Of a stretch of 64,000 nt of DNA, positions 1 through 11,211 are shown in pieces; the stretch's first letter is position 1; every line of letters starts with the position of its first letter. Source of the DNA: Progne subis subis (taxonomy: Eukaryota > Chordata > Aves > Passeriformes > Hirundinidae); the NCBI GenBank assembly GCA_022316685.1, contig JAKJHU010000151.1, positions 248,001 through 312,000 of the forward strand, read 5' to 3'. Both the position numbers and the translations under genes were made by a program. The notes under the pieces are model-generated. The model worked only from the letters and a program-made list of their open reading frames with translations, was not told the origin of the DNA and made no database searches.

Positions 1-1930
1 TGGGAATGCGCCTCGTCCCCAGGAGCTTTTGGGGCTGTGGGGACAGATGTGTCACCTCCCATGGATGAGCTGGGAAGAGGGGAGGTGCTGTTAATTCCCT
101 AATCTTGGAGGTGATGTCCTGGCACCCCTTTCCATGCATTACTCAGCCTCATTCCTGTCCCTTCTCCTTGGTGATCTCAGAGCACCTTTGGATGTTGTTT
201 CCATCAAGGAGAACATCCTGGATCAAGCAGCATCATCTCCTGATCCCAAACCCTCCTCACAGTGCTCAGAGAGGGGAATAAAGGGTTGTGAATATGGGAA
301 ACGCATTAGGATGGGGATCTCCCTTCCAAGCGTGGGATCCCATGTGCCACTTCCAACATCACACATTCCTCATCCGGAAGTTGGATGATGCCTGTCGGGT
401 GGATAATTGGGATAATGGATTGCCCTAAGGCAGTGTTTAACCTCAGTGGGAATAGTGGGAAGGCTGGAGGAGAATCTTCTCCCACTGAGAACCTCTAATC
501 CCATTCTTGGGGAACAAATTGTCCCAGTGCCTCAGTTTCCCTGGGTGAGTGGGGTGGATCGGTGACATGTCCCATCCTGAAGGTCATATTACATTTTCCA
601 AGGGAATTTGAGGCAGGGACTGTCATGTGCCTGTTTTTTCATCCCTATTTTCCATCACCTGGATCTCCAGCCCCCTTTCCCTGGCATCCTCACGGTTGTG
701 GTTAGGGGTAGAGAGGAAAACGGGATGTGGGATATGGGGAGGGATTTTGCTCAACCTTTGCTGGCCCTGTTCCTTTTGTTTTTGTGCTGTGCTCCCTTCC
801 CTATGGACACGAGCTCTCCACAGGGGTTGGAAGGAGGAAAAGTGCAGGGAAGGAGGGGGAATTCTCTCTCTCACAGTTCCTTTGTGTCCCGGTGTAATCA
901 ACTCTGATTTATTCTCTTTGATTTTTTTTTTTTTTTTTTTTGTCCTTTTTGTTGTTATTTTTCATTTTTCCTCAGTGTTGGCATTTTTTTTCCCCCAGTC
1001 TTCCGCCTTCCCCCTGCCCTTGTGATTCTCCAGAAACCTGAGACCAGGAATTATTCGGGATGCAAAGGGCTGTTAGTGGGTCACTGGTCTCCTTTCGTGG
1101 CATCTTCCAGCTTCCAGGCTCTTAACCCTTCCCAAGCCACAAGAGGAATCCTCCACACATCCCCCTTTCCCCCACACAGATCCCCATGGAAAAATCCCTT
1201 GCGAGCCTGAAATCCTCAAGGCTGAAGGGCCGGATGGGATGGGTTTGGGTGAATTTGGGCTGAAAAAAAAGACTTTGTGGCCGTTGGAATGTTGGATGCT
1301 CTGATGGGAAATGGCTAAGGGAATTATTGCACCTTTGGGAATCTGGAATACCAGTTGTGGGTGGAATGGGATTGGGATGGGACATTGGATAGGTTTGCAG
1401 GCAGCACAGCCTGTGGGCAGAGCCAGAGCAACAGGAAATTTTGGGGCTTTGGGAAGAGCTTTAAGCACTCAAAAACTGGGATAATGAGGAAATTGGTGCT
1501 GCAAGCAGCAGATCCTCCTGGGATGTTGGGGACAGACTCAGGAGCACCAACAGAGTGGGGAATACTGGAGCAGGATTTGGGGTAGAAGTCTTTCCAGGGG
1601 TGGAGATGTGCGGATCTGAGCATCAGGGAAGGGTTTGGGAATGCCAGGGTTAGTCCTGTGGGATGTAGAGGGACAGTGGGTGGGATTTAGGGCACCACAA
1701 CAATCTGGGATAAAAGGTGGGATGGGGTTTGTGCTGCTGTTATGGGATGTTGGGGATGAAGGGCTGTCCCAGCTGCACCGAGCGGGTGTTTGGAAGGGAC
1801 CGTGTTGGAACACAGGCTCTGGCTCCTGGGTGCTCCTTTGGAATGTCTGGATCTGAAATATGGGACTGGAAAGCTGTGACCAGCACAGAGAGAGGGAGCA
1901 CCAGGATCCTGCAGGATCCTACAGGATCCT
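1..1930. other. Unique non-coding DNA, no gene seen
   Basis: No recognisable repeat or exon. The only marked structure is a 20-base T tract at 922-941 followed by T-rich sequence to about 1000, and three closely spaced GGATCCT words at 1905-1930 just before the first CR1. Open frames here are short, overlap on both strands and have no domain. Confidence 0.6.
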
Positions 1931-2390
1931 GTGTCCAGCTTTGGGACCCTCAGGACAAGAAAGGTGTTGAGGGGTTGGAGTGTGTCTGGAGAAAAGAATG
2001 GAGCTGAGGAGGATTTGGAGCCCCTGGAGCAGCTGAGGGAGCTGGAGCAAAGGAGGCCTGGGAGGGACCTTCTCCCTCTCTGCAATTCCTGGAAAGGAGG
2101 GTGGGGATCGGGCTCTGCTCCCAGGGAACAAAGGACAGGATGGCAAGAAATGTCCTCAAGTGGTGTTAAGGCAGGTCTGGGTTGGATATCAGGGAAAATT
2201 TCTTCACGGAAAGCGTTGTCCAGCCTTGGCGCAGTTGCCCAGGGCAGTGGTGTCACCATCCCTGGAGGGATTTAACATCCATGTGGATGCGGCACTTGGG
2301 GACATGGTCAGTGGTGGCCTTGGCAGCTCTGAGGGAGAGCTGGGCTTGACCTTGGAGGACTTTTCCAACCTAAATAATTCCATGATTCCG
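1931..2390 (+). mobile_element. CR1 LINE, 5'-truncated, 3' end intact
   Basis: The sequence follows the 3' part of avian CR1 in order. It starts near the 'gtgtccagct' block, passes through a CTGGAGCAGCTGAGG stretch, then 'ggttggatatcagggaaaa', 'cagggcagtggtgtcacc' and a 'ggacatggtcagtggtgg' block. It ends with 'ttttccaacctaaataatt' and one 'ccatgattcc' unit. Only the last about 460 bp are present, as is usual for LINEs truncated during target-primed reverse transcription. It lacks reverse-transcriptase sequence and cannot be autonomous. A short ATGGATGG run follows the tail. Confidence 0.93.
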
Positions 2391-3097
2391 GGATGGATGG
2401 ATGACAGTGAGCTGATGGCCACCACATATCCCCACCAAGCTCCTCTTGTCCCACAACCCTCATGGCTTCTCTAGCCCACGGAGAAAATCCTGTTCCCTAC
2501 AGTTTTGTCACTGCTCCCTGAAACGAGAAGGAATAAATCCATGAGGATATGGAGAGGCAGGAAAAAACATCCATCACATTCAAAAACTGTCTGTTTTTCC
2601 AGTGTTTGGGAGGTGTGTGTTTCTTTCCCGACTTGTTTGGCACCCAAGGCGATTGGGAGTACTCAATCTCAACCTTTTTGATCTGCTCCCAAAAAAATTC
2701 ATCAGAGGATGCAGAAAAGTGGATCAGCTCTCAAGCGCTGCACCAAGAAAGTTGCAGCTTAAACAGATTTTATATTATTTTATATACTTTTTTTTTTTTC
2801 ATCACCAGAGTTTCTAGGAAATTAGAAAAAATAAATTCCATGGGAGTGAAGAACAAGACAGATCTCCTGATAAGCAAATAAAATTATATGAGATAAACTC
2901 CCGAGGCCTCTTTAGCCACCACAGCTGAAATATCCAATTTTTAGGCTTCCCTATCCTGGATTGTGAGGAAAACAGAGGTGGAGGGACTGGAATATTTTCT
3001 GGTGTTTTCAAAAGCATCCGCTTTTTATACTGGAGGTACTTCTCTGCACCTCGGGGTGACACAAGTGTCACTCTAATGGAGCTAAATTCACTTGGGA
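2391..3097. other. Unique non-coding DNA
   Basis: No gene or repeat family recognised. A T run lies at about 2787-2799 within an AT-rich patch (2770-2830). Confidence 0.5.
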
Positions 3098-3301
3098 AAA
3101 AAAAAAAAAGAATGAAAATAAAAATAGCCATGAAAATAGGAAAAAAAAAAAAAAGAAAATAAAAAGAAAAAAAAGGAAAAAAGGAAAAAAGGAAAAAAAG
3201 AAAAGAAAAAAAAGGAAAAAAAAAGGAAAAAAGAAAAAAAAAAAGAAAAAAAAAGAATAAAAAAAAGAAAAAAAAAAGGAAAAAGGAAAAAGAAAAAAGA
3301 A
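3098..3301. repeat. A-rich polypurine low-complexity tract
   Basis: About 200 bp is almost purely A with regularly spaced G or GG (units such as GGAAAAAA and AAAAGAAAA), with a handful of pyrimidines near the left end. The minus strand gives artefactual Phe/Leu/Ser-only open frames. It may have grown from the poly-A tail of a lost insertion or by slippage; the sequence does not decide. Confidence 0.95.
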
Positions 3302-3789
3302 GAAACCTGGCCAGAATCCATAAAGCAAAGAGCTGAGCAAATTGGGGCAATTGTCAAGGGAGGTCAAAGCTGTTGCCTGTCAAGGCTGCCAGTTTCCTCT
3401 AGAAAGGACTTGATGTGAATCCTCCCCCCGGAGCTCGGGCGGTGTCCAGGGGCAGCTCTGCTTTCCTGACGTGCATCTTTTCTGTGGGATGAGTTTTGCC
3501 TACGCAGCCGTGGCTGATTTCACATCACAGTGAGCATTCAGCAGCTCCTCTCCTGCTCTTTTCCCCCGGTTTTGTTTGGATCCAGTTTGGGCGATCTTTG
3601 CCGGCAGAGTTGGAACGAGGAAAAGCCACGCGGGACATGGGATCAGCTTCCAATCTGATTCTGCTCCAATGTGCCAGAGAGAGGCAGCGCAGGGATCAAA
3701 ACCATCTCCACCCCAAAACAGGAGCCATGCAGCTCCTAAGGGCACCTAAAACTTCCACAACAAGGAATTTTTGAGGAGGTCACGGAAAT
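3302..3789. other. Unique non-coding DNA
   Basis: Mixed-composition DNA with no recognised repeat or exon between the purine tract and the next CR1. Confidence 0.45.
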
Positions 3790-4002
3790 GCTCCGAGGGC
3801 TGGAGCTCTTCTGCTCTGGAGACAGGCTGGGAGAGCTGAGGGTGTTCACCTGGAGAAGAAAAGGCTCCAGGGAGAGCTCAGAGCCCCTTCCAGTGCCTAA
3901 AGGAGCTTCAAGAGAGCGGGAGATGAGACTCGGAGTGGAAGGAAAAGAGGGAATGGCTTCCCGCTGCCAGAGGGCAGGGTTGGATTCGATATTGGGAAGG
4001 AA
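3790..4002 (+). mobile_element. CR1 fragment, truncated at both ends
   Basis: It matches the middle of the CR1 3' region. The blocks are a 'gctccgagggctggagc' start, 'ggctgggagagctgagggtg', a GAGAGCTCAGAGCCCCTTCCAGTGCC-type stretch, 'gcttcccgctgccagagg' and 'gatattgggaagga'. The match stops there and the LINE 3' tail is missing, so the end was deleted or replaced. A (GGA)n run begins about 35 bp further on. Confidence 0.88.
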
Positions 4003-4036
4003 CAGCCCCTCCTGGCAACCTCAGCAGAGAGGCAGA

Positions 4037-4076
4037 GGGAGGAGGAGGAGGAGGAGGAGGAGGAGGAGGAGGAGGA
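4037..4076. repeat. (GGA)n microsatellite
   Basis: About 13 tandem GGA triplets. Antisense frames give poly-Ser and poly-Pro strings that are artefacts of the triplet repeat. Confidence 0.95.
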
Positions 4077-4079
4077 AGG

Positions 4080-7055
4080 AAACAATTCCCCAACTGCTGG
4101 AGATGTTTCCTCCATGTGAGCATCACCGTGGCTCCAGGGATTTGCCCAGCACGTCACTCTCCTTGGCAGTGGAATGACCTCAGCTCCCTCTTGGCTGGCG
4201 CTCTGAACCCACTGCTGGCCTGCGAGAAAATAATAAAGAATTAATTAAGACCAAGCTCTCATCAGTGTTAATGCTTCAGAGCCCCTTTAGCCACCGTTCC
4301 AGAGCATTCCAGGTGCTTTTGCCTTATGAAATAATCAGGATGGAGACGCAGCCAGAGCAGTGGCCTCAGCCGCGGGCACTGATCCCAAAATGGGTCCGGA
4401 AAAAATGGATTTCAATTACTTAATTCCTTCATTTTCCTCATCATGCTGCTCTTCTCCCTTCCCTACCAACATTTCTCTTCCTCTTTCTCTCCCCCAAGGA
4501 ATCCTGGTGTTTCCCTGCTGTTTAAACTCCCACAAATCTTCTCCAGCACAGACCTCAAGGGTGACATCCTCTAGGAGTCATTCCCGCAAACCTCCTTCAG
4601 GAGCTCACAGCATTCCCGTGGCACCTCTATCCCCAGGATCCACCACAGGGAAACCTCGCTCCAAACAGATCCCACCCACAGCTGGGAGAAACACCAAACC
4701 CTTGGAGCTCTCTCTGGGCCATCAGGACAACTCTGAATGTGAATTCACATCAGGAATGTGAATTCCCGTTGGATAAAGACTCCTACAAGATGTAGGAGAC
4801 TGTTGGCTGTGGATCCAAGGGGTGCCAATAACCACCAGGAGCATGGGAAGGGTTTTTTTTACTCCTTGGTGGTTGTTGTCCAAGGTTTTCTGACTGAAAA
4901 TCCCCCTTTTTTTTCCCTGTAGGGAATTTTAAGGGTCCTGCTCCCCGATGGCATTTCCCACAGGCTCTTCAAGAGGGCTGGAGGGGATGTGGGTTGGGAA
5001 ACATGGATTTCTTTCCATCAGGGATAGCAAGATAACTCTTGGATGAAAGAGTTGTCTGGACTTGAAGTGCCCACATCCTTATCCTGGACTCAGAGGGAAC
5101 GAGGACTGGGAATGAGAAAGTCAGGAATTCAAAACTGTGGGGCAAATCCATAAGATCCAGTGCAGCCACAGCTGGTTTCTCATACCAGCGGAGCAAAAAG
5201 GCCTCCAGGACCTTGCTTAGTCCCACAAGGGACTCCGGGAATGAGGATGGAATCAGGCTGCATCCTCAGAAACGGCTGTGTCCGCAAAATCTTTTGGAAT
5301 ATTCAGTGCAGCAGCTGCTGGTGGCAAGAGGCAGCACAAAGGAACTCCGTGGGGCATCACAGAACGAGCTGAGCTTGGGGAAATGTCTTAATCCCTCTCC
5401 TTGCTCAAAGACTGGATTTTTCCTTCTCTACCACTGTGGAGAAAGGAGCCCCGAGTGCTGCTGGATTGGGATAGGACTTGGAGCCAGACCCTGGTCTCTG
5501 AACGCGAGCTCAGCTTTGAGGAGGAGAAACTCAGATCTGGGTAATGCTAAAAGAGCCATTGAATCTTTGTCTCTGTCCCTGGTAGGGCCGGCGGGATCGT
5601 CCCCCCGAGGTGGCTGGCATGGAAATGCTGCTGTTGTGGAGTTTTCGTGGAGATCCTCTGGGAAAAACTCCCTGCCAGTGGAGGAAACTCTGTGAAATCG
5701 CTGCCTTTTGCTTCTCGTTAGTGCAGCCTAATCATCCCCCTTTTCCCAGGGGGATTTCTGCCCTCCAGGTACAGGAGACTTTTTTCCCCGTCTGCCTTCC
5801 CATCTGTCTCTCTACCCAGGTCCCTGCAGGTCGGTGCTTACCTGGAAGGGATTTTTCCAAGCCTTTGGGTCCTGGCAGCCCCCAGGGCAGGACAAGAGGC
5901 AGGAACAGCGGTTGCATGATTGGGCAGGATGCAAACAAAGGGAAACGGTGTCCAAGGAGGATTGTCCTGCCTCAGGAATTCCCCTGGAACACATCAGGCA
6001 GTTTCACGTCTCGACGCCTGGTGAGGCTGCGTCCTCCCGAGGCCTGGCACCACCTTTCCCAATCTGTGCAGGAGCTGGAAGCCAGGATTGTCTCATTCCC
6101 TGCGGGACAGCAGAGGTGTTTGTGCATTTGCTTCCCGATAGGCAGCTTCTGCCACTAAAGACATCAGGATATAGAGCTTGTGTCAAAGTGGAAGGCTGGG
6201 AATGGGGACTGGATCAAGGTGGGGATGGTTCAACCCCAGAAATTTGGGATGAGAAGGTTTTGTGGCTCCCCTGGACAAACAGGACAGATGGGTTTTCCAT
6301 AAGAGAGGAGGGAAAGGAACTGTGAGGCCGCAGGTGGGACATGGTGGGGCTGCAGTGGGTTTGCGAGAGGGTTTGGAAAGCCGTGCAGAGCCAGGAGGAG
6401 CAGGGGAAGGGACGTTGGTGCAACACCCCTGGATATGGATTCACCGTGACTGGAAATAACCCAGCAGCCACCCCAGTCTGGGAGGGAAATCTTTCCTAAT
6501 GAAACCCAGAGCTTGTCAGAGTGGGCAGAGGCCTCTCCTCTGATGGAAAAGCTGCTCCCATCACACCTCCTTCCACCTGGGAAATGACCCACATTCCTAC
6601 CAGCACTGCTTTGCTTGGGCATAGAAACTGTCCCCTGGTCCAGCGGTCCCCTGTGCTGAACAAAACCAGGAGTGAAAGCTCCAGCTTCGGAGTCTGGCAA
6701 GGAAAACATGATCTGGAAATAACTGAGGTGGGTTTAGGCTGTGAACGTGTGCTGTGAATCCAATTTAAATTGTAAAATATTTAGGAAGCTGCCTACAGGT
6801 GATGAGGACCTGCCCTGCCCTGCCTGCGGTGCTGCACAGGGCACTCCGGGGGTTGGCCAGGTGCTGTCACTCCCCATGTGACAAGGACAGCCGTAACTGA
6901 CCAAAACACTCGTGAGAAGGTTGGAATGGGAGCTCTGAGGAGTCCAGGGGCTGTTTATGTCCCGGAGAATGTGAATCCAATGCGGGCCAACAAGGAGATG
7001 TCCCAAATCCCTGCTCTGTCACCCGCTGGCTCCACATCCACCCCTTCCCACATCC
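4080..7055. other. Unique non-coding DNA, no gene seen
   Basis: Nearly 3 kb without a recognised repeat. AT-rich words with TTAATTAA-like homeodomain sites occur at 4228-4250, and a perfect 12-bp palindrome CAATTTAAATTG at 6761-6772. The 160- to 180-codon open frames at 5.2-6.2 kb overlap one another in different frames and resemble no protein family I know, so I do not call them genes. Confidence 0.5.
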
Positions 7056-7124
7056 CACGGCAGGGGAGTTGGGACTGGATTATCTTTAAGGTCCCTTCAA
7101 ACCCAATCCGCTCCACGATCCTGG
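7056..7124 (+). mobile_element. CR1 3'-tail fragment
   Basis: Only the last about 70 bp remain: 'cacggcaggggagttggg', 'actggattatctttaaggtc' and a 'ccacgatcctggga' terminal unit, in plus orientation. It directly precedes the CpG-rich interval. Confidence 0.8.
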
Positions 7125-7444
7125 GATCGCTTCACAGACCCACAAGGGGTGAGGTGAGGCCAGGACGCCGCGGTTGCAATCCCAGAGGACTCCCCACGGC
7201 TCCCAGTCCCTTGATCTCAGGATCAAGAAGCTCTGGGGCCACATCTGCCAGCCTTGTGCCGGTGGCACCATGCTGCTGCTGAAGCAGCGGGATGGGGCAG
7301 CCCGTGGGAGCGACAACACTCATCTTCCAACCCGAAAAAAAACCCCATCAGCGTCAAACACGCTGATGTTTCTCCCTGTCCCATGGGGTGAGCTGCTCCC
7401 CCAGCTTCCACCATCCCACGCCAGCACTTCCAGCCTTGCAGCCC

Positions 7445-7460
7445 CCCGGGTTAACCCGGG
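7445..7460. other. Perfect 16-bp GC-rich palindrome
   Basis: CCCGGGTTAACCCGGG reads identically on both strands. It lies at the left edge of the CpG-rich island. It could extrude a short cruciform or bind a symmetric dimer, but function is not shown. Confidence 0.9.
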
Positions 7461-7466
7461 AGCATC

Positions 7467-7509
7467 CCCCTCCCTCCCTCCCTCTCCTCTCCTCTCCTCT
7501 CCTCTCCCC
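7467..7509. repeat. (CCCT)n / (CTCCT)n pyrimidine tract
   Basis: CCCT repeats run into CTCCT repeats, all pyrimidine on the plus strand. Homopurine-homopyrimidine runs of this kind are common at vertebrate CpG islands. Confidence 0.9.
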
Positions 7510-7990
7510 GTCTCGGCGCTCGCCCCCGCCAGCAGCCACAAGCCTCTTTCAGGTACCTGGGAGCTTTTAATTGAAAGCAGCCGCCGCTGCACACAAAACA
7601 CGCCGAGACCCGGGAGCCACTCTGAAGCCTGACTCAGGATGGGGACCCTGCCGGCGCGACGCGGGGCGACAGATAATTAAAGTGACAACCACGCAACGCG
7701 GGGGATGCGGCGATGCCTCCCCCGAGGACGGCGCGGCAGCATCGGGCGAGTCGTGCCGGGCCGGTGGCTCCTTTTTTTTTGGTTTTTTTTGGCCACCTCC
7801 AGCCCGGCTGCGCGGCCAGCTCCACGTCCCGAGGAGGGTTTGAAGTCCCCCGGGCGCCGTCGGTGCGGGACAAACAAGGCAGGGCTTGATCGCTGGAGGC
7901 TCGGGGCGTTTACAAGCGGGAGCAGGAGCGAGAGTCGTGTGGGAGCGTGAAGACAGATGGGCTAAAATTTCTGAACGCTCATGAAAGATT

Positions 7991-8578
7991 CAGGGGCGTC
8001 ACTTGTTAAATTTAATTGGGAGAAACCCGACTCGGTGCCTGACTGCACGGTTTGGTGGCTTTTGCTTAAGAAGTCAAGTGACAGGCTTGTCGTCTTGTGG
8101 GTTTTTTTCCCTTCTTCCCTTCCCTCGCTTCCTCCCCCCTGCTTTTCCCCAGCTCCTGCCATGGTGAATAATTTGGGGAGGATTATTTCCTGTCTCCTGT
8201 TGGGGCGAGCATCACTCCAGGGGAGGAGAGAGGTGGGATTTCGGTGATGCTGTCAGCTCGGGATGCAGGAGATGGGAGTTCAGGTGCTGCTGGATTTTGA
8301 TCCAGATCCAGGAAGGGATGTAGGGGCTTCCATAAATGTGATACGCCTGCGAAAATTTGGGATTCCATGGGGCTGGGACACTTTTCTTCCCCTACATGAA
8401 CAGCTGGTGGGAGAGGGGGAGGTGACAAAACCCCTCTCCTAGGCAGGATCTCCTCTGGAGCTGAGTTTTCCAGAGGCTGGAGGAAAGTTTTGTGCGCACA
8501 GTGGTGACGATGAAATTTAATGGCTTCTTCTCCTGGGGGATTTTGAAAGTGATGGGTGTTTTCAGTGACTGATTCTTC

Positions 8579-8582
<4 letters not shown>
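7991..8582. other. Unique non-coding DNA
   Basis: No repeat or exon recognised. The left part (8000-8050), next to the island, is AT-rich and contains GTTAAATTTAATTGGG. Confidence 0.4.

Positions 8583-8611
<29 letters not shown>
8583..8611. repeat. A29 homopolymer
   Basis: Uninterrupted A run followed by a short GAAAAG purine tail. No LINE or SINE body precedes it on either side, so it is not obviously a retroposon tail. Confidence 0.97.
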
Positions 8612-8613
<2 letters not shown>

Positions 8614-9141
8614 AAAGAAGAAGATTCCAGGCGGGAATCATCCCTCCAAAAGCCAATTTCTGTGCCCACTGTAGCTGGCTCTGCTTCCAAAGAGAAAAAC
8701 AGTCCCTGCTGGAGGGTCAATTCATCTCCTCTGAACTTTGATGTCTGCAGGAAAGCAGATGAATCACGCTTGAAAATTCCTGCTTCTCCCGGATGACTCC
8801 AAGAGAAGCTGGAGCCACTCCCCAGGGTGTTCTCCTGCCCCACAGGTATCCCCGGACACTCAGGTGTGTGGCATCCCGGAACTCAGGGATGAGGGACAGT
8901 GGCGGAGCTCCCTCGGGCTACTGGGCGGGAATGGGAGCTCCTGGATAAATCGTGGCAGCAGTTTGGAACCCTCCGAGTGTCCCGGTCGTCACTTCAGACG
9001 CACCAACGATGGGAGACCTTCGTAATGGGGTTTGCCTGGTGGGATCTTCGAGCCTAAAGTGGGAATCATTCCTGATGTTTTACATTTTGCAAAGTATAAA
9101 ATCCGCTCATCTTTCCATGCAACTGTTCGTCCTGCTGTCCG
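8612..9141. other. Unique non-coding DNA
   Basis: No gene or repeat family recognised between the A tract and the microsatellite. Confidence 0.4.
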
Positions 9142-9204
9142 TCCATCCATCCATCCATCCATCCATCCATCCATCCATCCATCCATCCATCCATCCATCC
9201 ATCC
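9142..9204. repeat. (ATCC)n microsatellite
   Basis: About 15 nearly perfect ATCC units abut the 3' end of a minus-strand CR1. Its frames translate into repeating Ile-His-Pro-Ser or Asp-Gly-Trp-Met and are not protein. Growth of tetranucleotides from a LINE tail is a known route and fits this placement. Confidence 0.97.
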
Positions 9205-9470
9205 ACAGAATCATGGAATGGTTTGGGTTGGAAGAGACCTAAAACCCATCCAGTTCCACCCCCCCTGCCATGGGCAGGGACACCTTCCACCATTCCAGGG
9301 TGCTCCAAACCCCGTCCAACCTGGCCTTGGACACTTCCAGGGATGGGGACAGCCGCAGCTTCTCTGGGAATTCCATTCCAGGGCCTCCCCACCCTCCCAG
9401 GGAAGAATTCCTTCCCAGTATCCCATCTCTCTCTGCCCTTTGGCACTGTGATGTCATTCCTCCCTGTCCC
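9205..9470 (-). mobile_element. CR1 LINE, 5'-truncated
   Basis: On the plus strand it reads as reversed CR1: 'acagaatcatggaatggt', 'tttgggttggaagagacc', the 'gccatgggcagggacacc' block, 'ccaacctggccttggacac' and 'agggaagaattccttccc'. The match fades near 9470. The tail joins the (ATCC)n run directly, so the microsatellite sits exactly where the LINE tail would be. Confidence 0.95.
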
Positions 9471-9880
9471 GGTTTTCCAGGCATAGGAAATGGGTTTTAT
9501 GGAATGGATATGGCCCCATTCCAGCTGCCAAGAGTGGGTGATTTTCTCTTTAATGAGTCTCAGCCCACAATTCCAGGGCCAAAAAGTGGCTTTGGATGAA
9601 CACCTGGACGTGCTGGAGTGTTCCTGCATGGAGAGGCTTGGACACGAGCCTGGAGGTTGGACACAGAATTGGATTTTTTGCTCTGCTTTAGGTGCTAAAT
9701 TCTCACGCTTTACTGGGAGAGAGACTCGGTTCCAAGACCTTCACGCCAGGTTTGTAGGACACCTCTAATCACCCAAAATTTCATGTGAATGATGCTGATT
9801 TGGGTTTAGGGAAACCCCAGAGGTTTGTAGGGGAAAAGCTCAGAGGGTGGTGGACGCCTCACTAAGCTGCACTAAGCCTA
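9471..9880. other. Unique non-coding DNA
   Basis: No recognised repeat or exon. Confidence 0.4.
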
Positions 9881-10115
9881 AGCTGGGTCAGGGGAGGTTT
9901 AGTCTTGGTATTAGGAAAAAGTTCTTTGTCCAGATGGTGGCTGGACACTGGAATAGGCTCCTCAGGGAAGTGACCGCAATCCTGAGCCTGTTGGAGTTCA
10001 AGGAGTGTTTGGACAATGCCCTCAGGCACAGCACGGGGTTTTTTGGGATGTCCTGGAGGCCAGGAATTGGTCTGGGCGATCATCGTGAGTCACTTCCAGC
10101 TCAGAATATTCCACA
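9881..10115 (+). mobile_element. CR1 fragment of a different subfamily
   Basis: The body reads 'caggggaggtttagtcttgg', 'attaggaaaaagttctttgt', 'ggctcctcagggaagtgacc' and ends in 'cacttccagctcagaatatt'. The 'ccagctcagaatattc' ending differs from the 'ccaacctaaat' and 'ccaacccaaac' endings of most copies here, so this belongs to another CR1 lineage. It is diverged and therefore probably older. Confidence 0.85.
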
Positions 10116-10687
10116 AACTCATTTATTTTTGTCATTTTCCCTCACCATGAGCTTTGCCTTGAACCCATTCCTGGCTCCATGGGACCACCCCAGGAACATC
10201 AACATCCTCAAAAGCTGGAAGGAGCAGAAACCAAAGCGCTGCCTCCTTCTTGGCACCGTTAATTACCCCCTTCATTAACGACTTGCATTTCCAGTATCCA
10301 CTGGTCGAGCTTTGCATTTGGATTCTGGAGGCTTGGTCTACTCTGAGAGAAGTTTTATCAAACCCAGATGCCAGCACGGAGCCAGATTCCCACAGCTCCG
10401 GGATGACTCAGGTGCGGTTTCACACGGATCCGAGCTCTGGCTTTGAATTTCCCAGGATAAGGATACGCATTTTAACAAAATGAAAGGGTGGAATTTGTTC
10501 ATCACCGCCACCCCGGTGAGGAGCGGGCAGTTTGTTGCCTGTAATTAAAAAAAAAATTTGTCTTTTTGTCCTAATCCTGCCACAGCTCTTCTCTCTCTAT
10601 GGGACCTCCAGGGGAGCCTCTGCCAAGTCCTTGGAATGGCGAATTCCCAACATATCCTTGTGCAAAACAAGAGAAGGGGATTCTGCC
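10116..10687. other. Unique non-coding DNA
   Basis: No repeat or exon recognised. A short A run lies at about 10548-10557. Confidence 0.4.
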
Positions 10688-11211
10688 CCTCTGCTCCTCT
10701 CCGGTGAGATCCCACCTGGAATGCTCCAGATTCCCCAGCACAGGAAGGATGTGGAGCTGTTGGAGTGACTCCAGAGGGGACACCAAGGTGACCAGAGGGA
10801 TGGAGCAGCTCTGCTGTGAGGGAAAACCATGAGAGTTGGGTTTGTTCAGCCTGGAGAAGAGAAGTTTTGGGGTGACCAACCTCTGGCCTTCTGGGGCCAA
10901 ATGGAGGTGACAAAAAAGATGGAAAAGAATTTTTTACAAGAGCCTGGAGTGACAGCACAAGGGAAAAATGGTTTCCCACTACCAGAGGGCGGGGTTAGAT
11001 GGGATATTGGGAAGGAATTCTTCCCTGGGAGGGTCTTGGAATGGAATTCCCAGAGAAGCTGTGGCTGTCCCCATCCCTGGAAGCATCCAGGGCCAGGCTG
11101 GAGGGGGCCTGGAGCAGCCTGGGATAGTGGAAGGTGTCCCTGCCCAAGGCAGGGCATTGGACTGGATGATCTTTAAGATCCTTTCCAACCCAAACAATTC
11201 CATGATTCCAT
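10688..11211 (+). mobile_element. CR1 LINE, 5'-truncated, 3' end intact
   Basis: A continuous match from 'gagatcccacctggaatgct' through 'gaccaacctctggcctt', 'gatgggatattgggaagg', 'cagagaagctgtggctgtcc' and 'gatctttaagatcctttcc' to 'aattccatgattcca'. About 520 bp of 3' region is preserved, one of the longer copies in the window. An A-rich stretch follows the tail. Confidence 0.95.

Larger units (their letters stand above)
7430..7990. promoter_or_regulatory. CpG-rich island, possible promoter or enhancer
   Basis: About 550 bp are clearly richer in C, G and CpG than the surroundings, with CpGs clustered at 7508-7530, 7590-7780 and 7810-7950. It contains a perfect 16-bp palindrome (7445-7460), a (CTCCT)n run (7467-7509) and AT-rich islands TTTTAATTGAAAG (7566) and GATAATTAAAGTGAC (7672) embedded in GC-rich DNA. 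No first exon with a credible start and splice donor could be defined. It could be the promoter of an unseen or non-coding transcript, a CpG-rich enhancer or simply a GC patch. Confidence 0.4.

Noticed and set aside
1687..2259. 190-codon minus-strand frame
   Set aside because: Antisense to the CR1 at 1931-2390.
3068..3367. Phe/Leu/Ser-only minus-strand frames
   Set aside because: Direct translation of the purine tract at 3098-3301.
3897..4157. Poly-Ser and poly-Pro minus-strand frames
   Set aside because: Translation of the (GGA)n microsatellite.
8989..9629. Asp-Gly-Trp-Met repeat frame
   Set aside because: Translation of the (ATCC)n microsatellite and the adjacent CR1.
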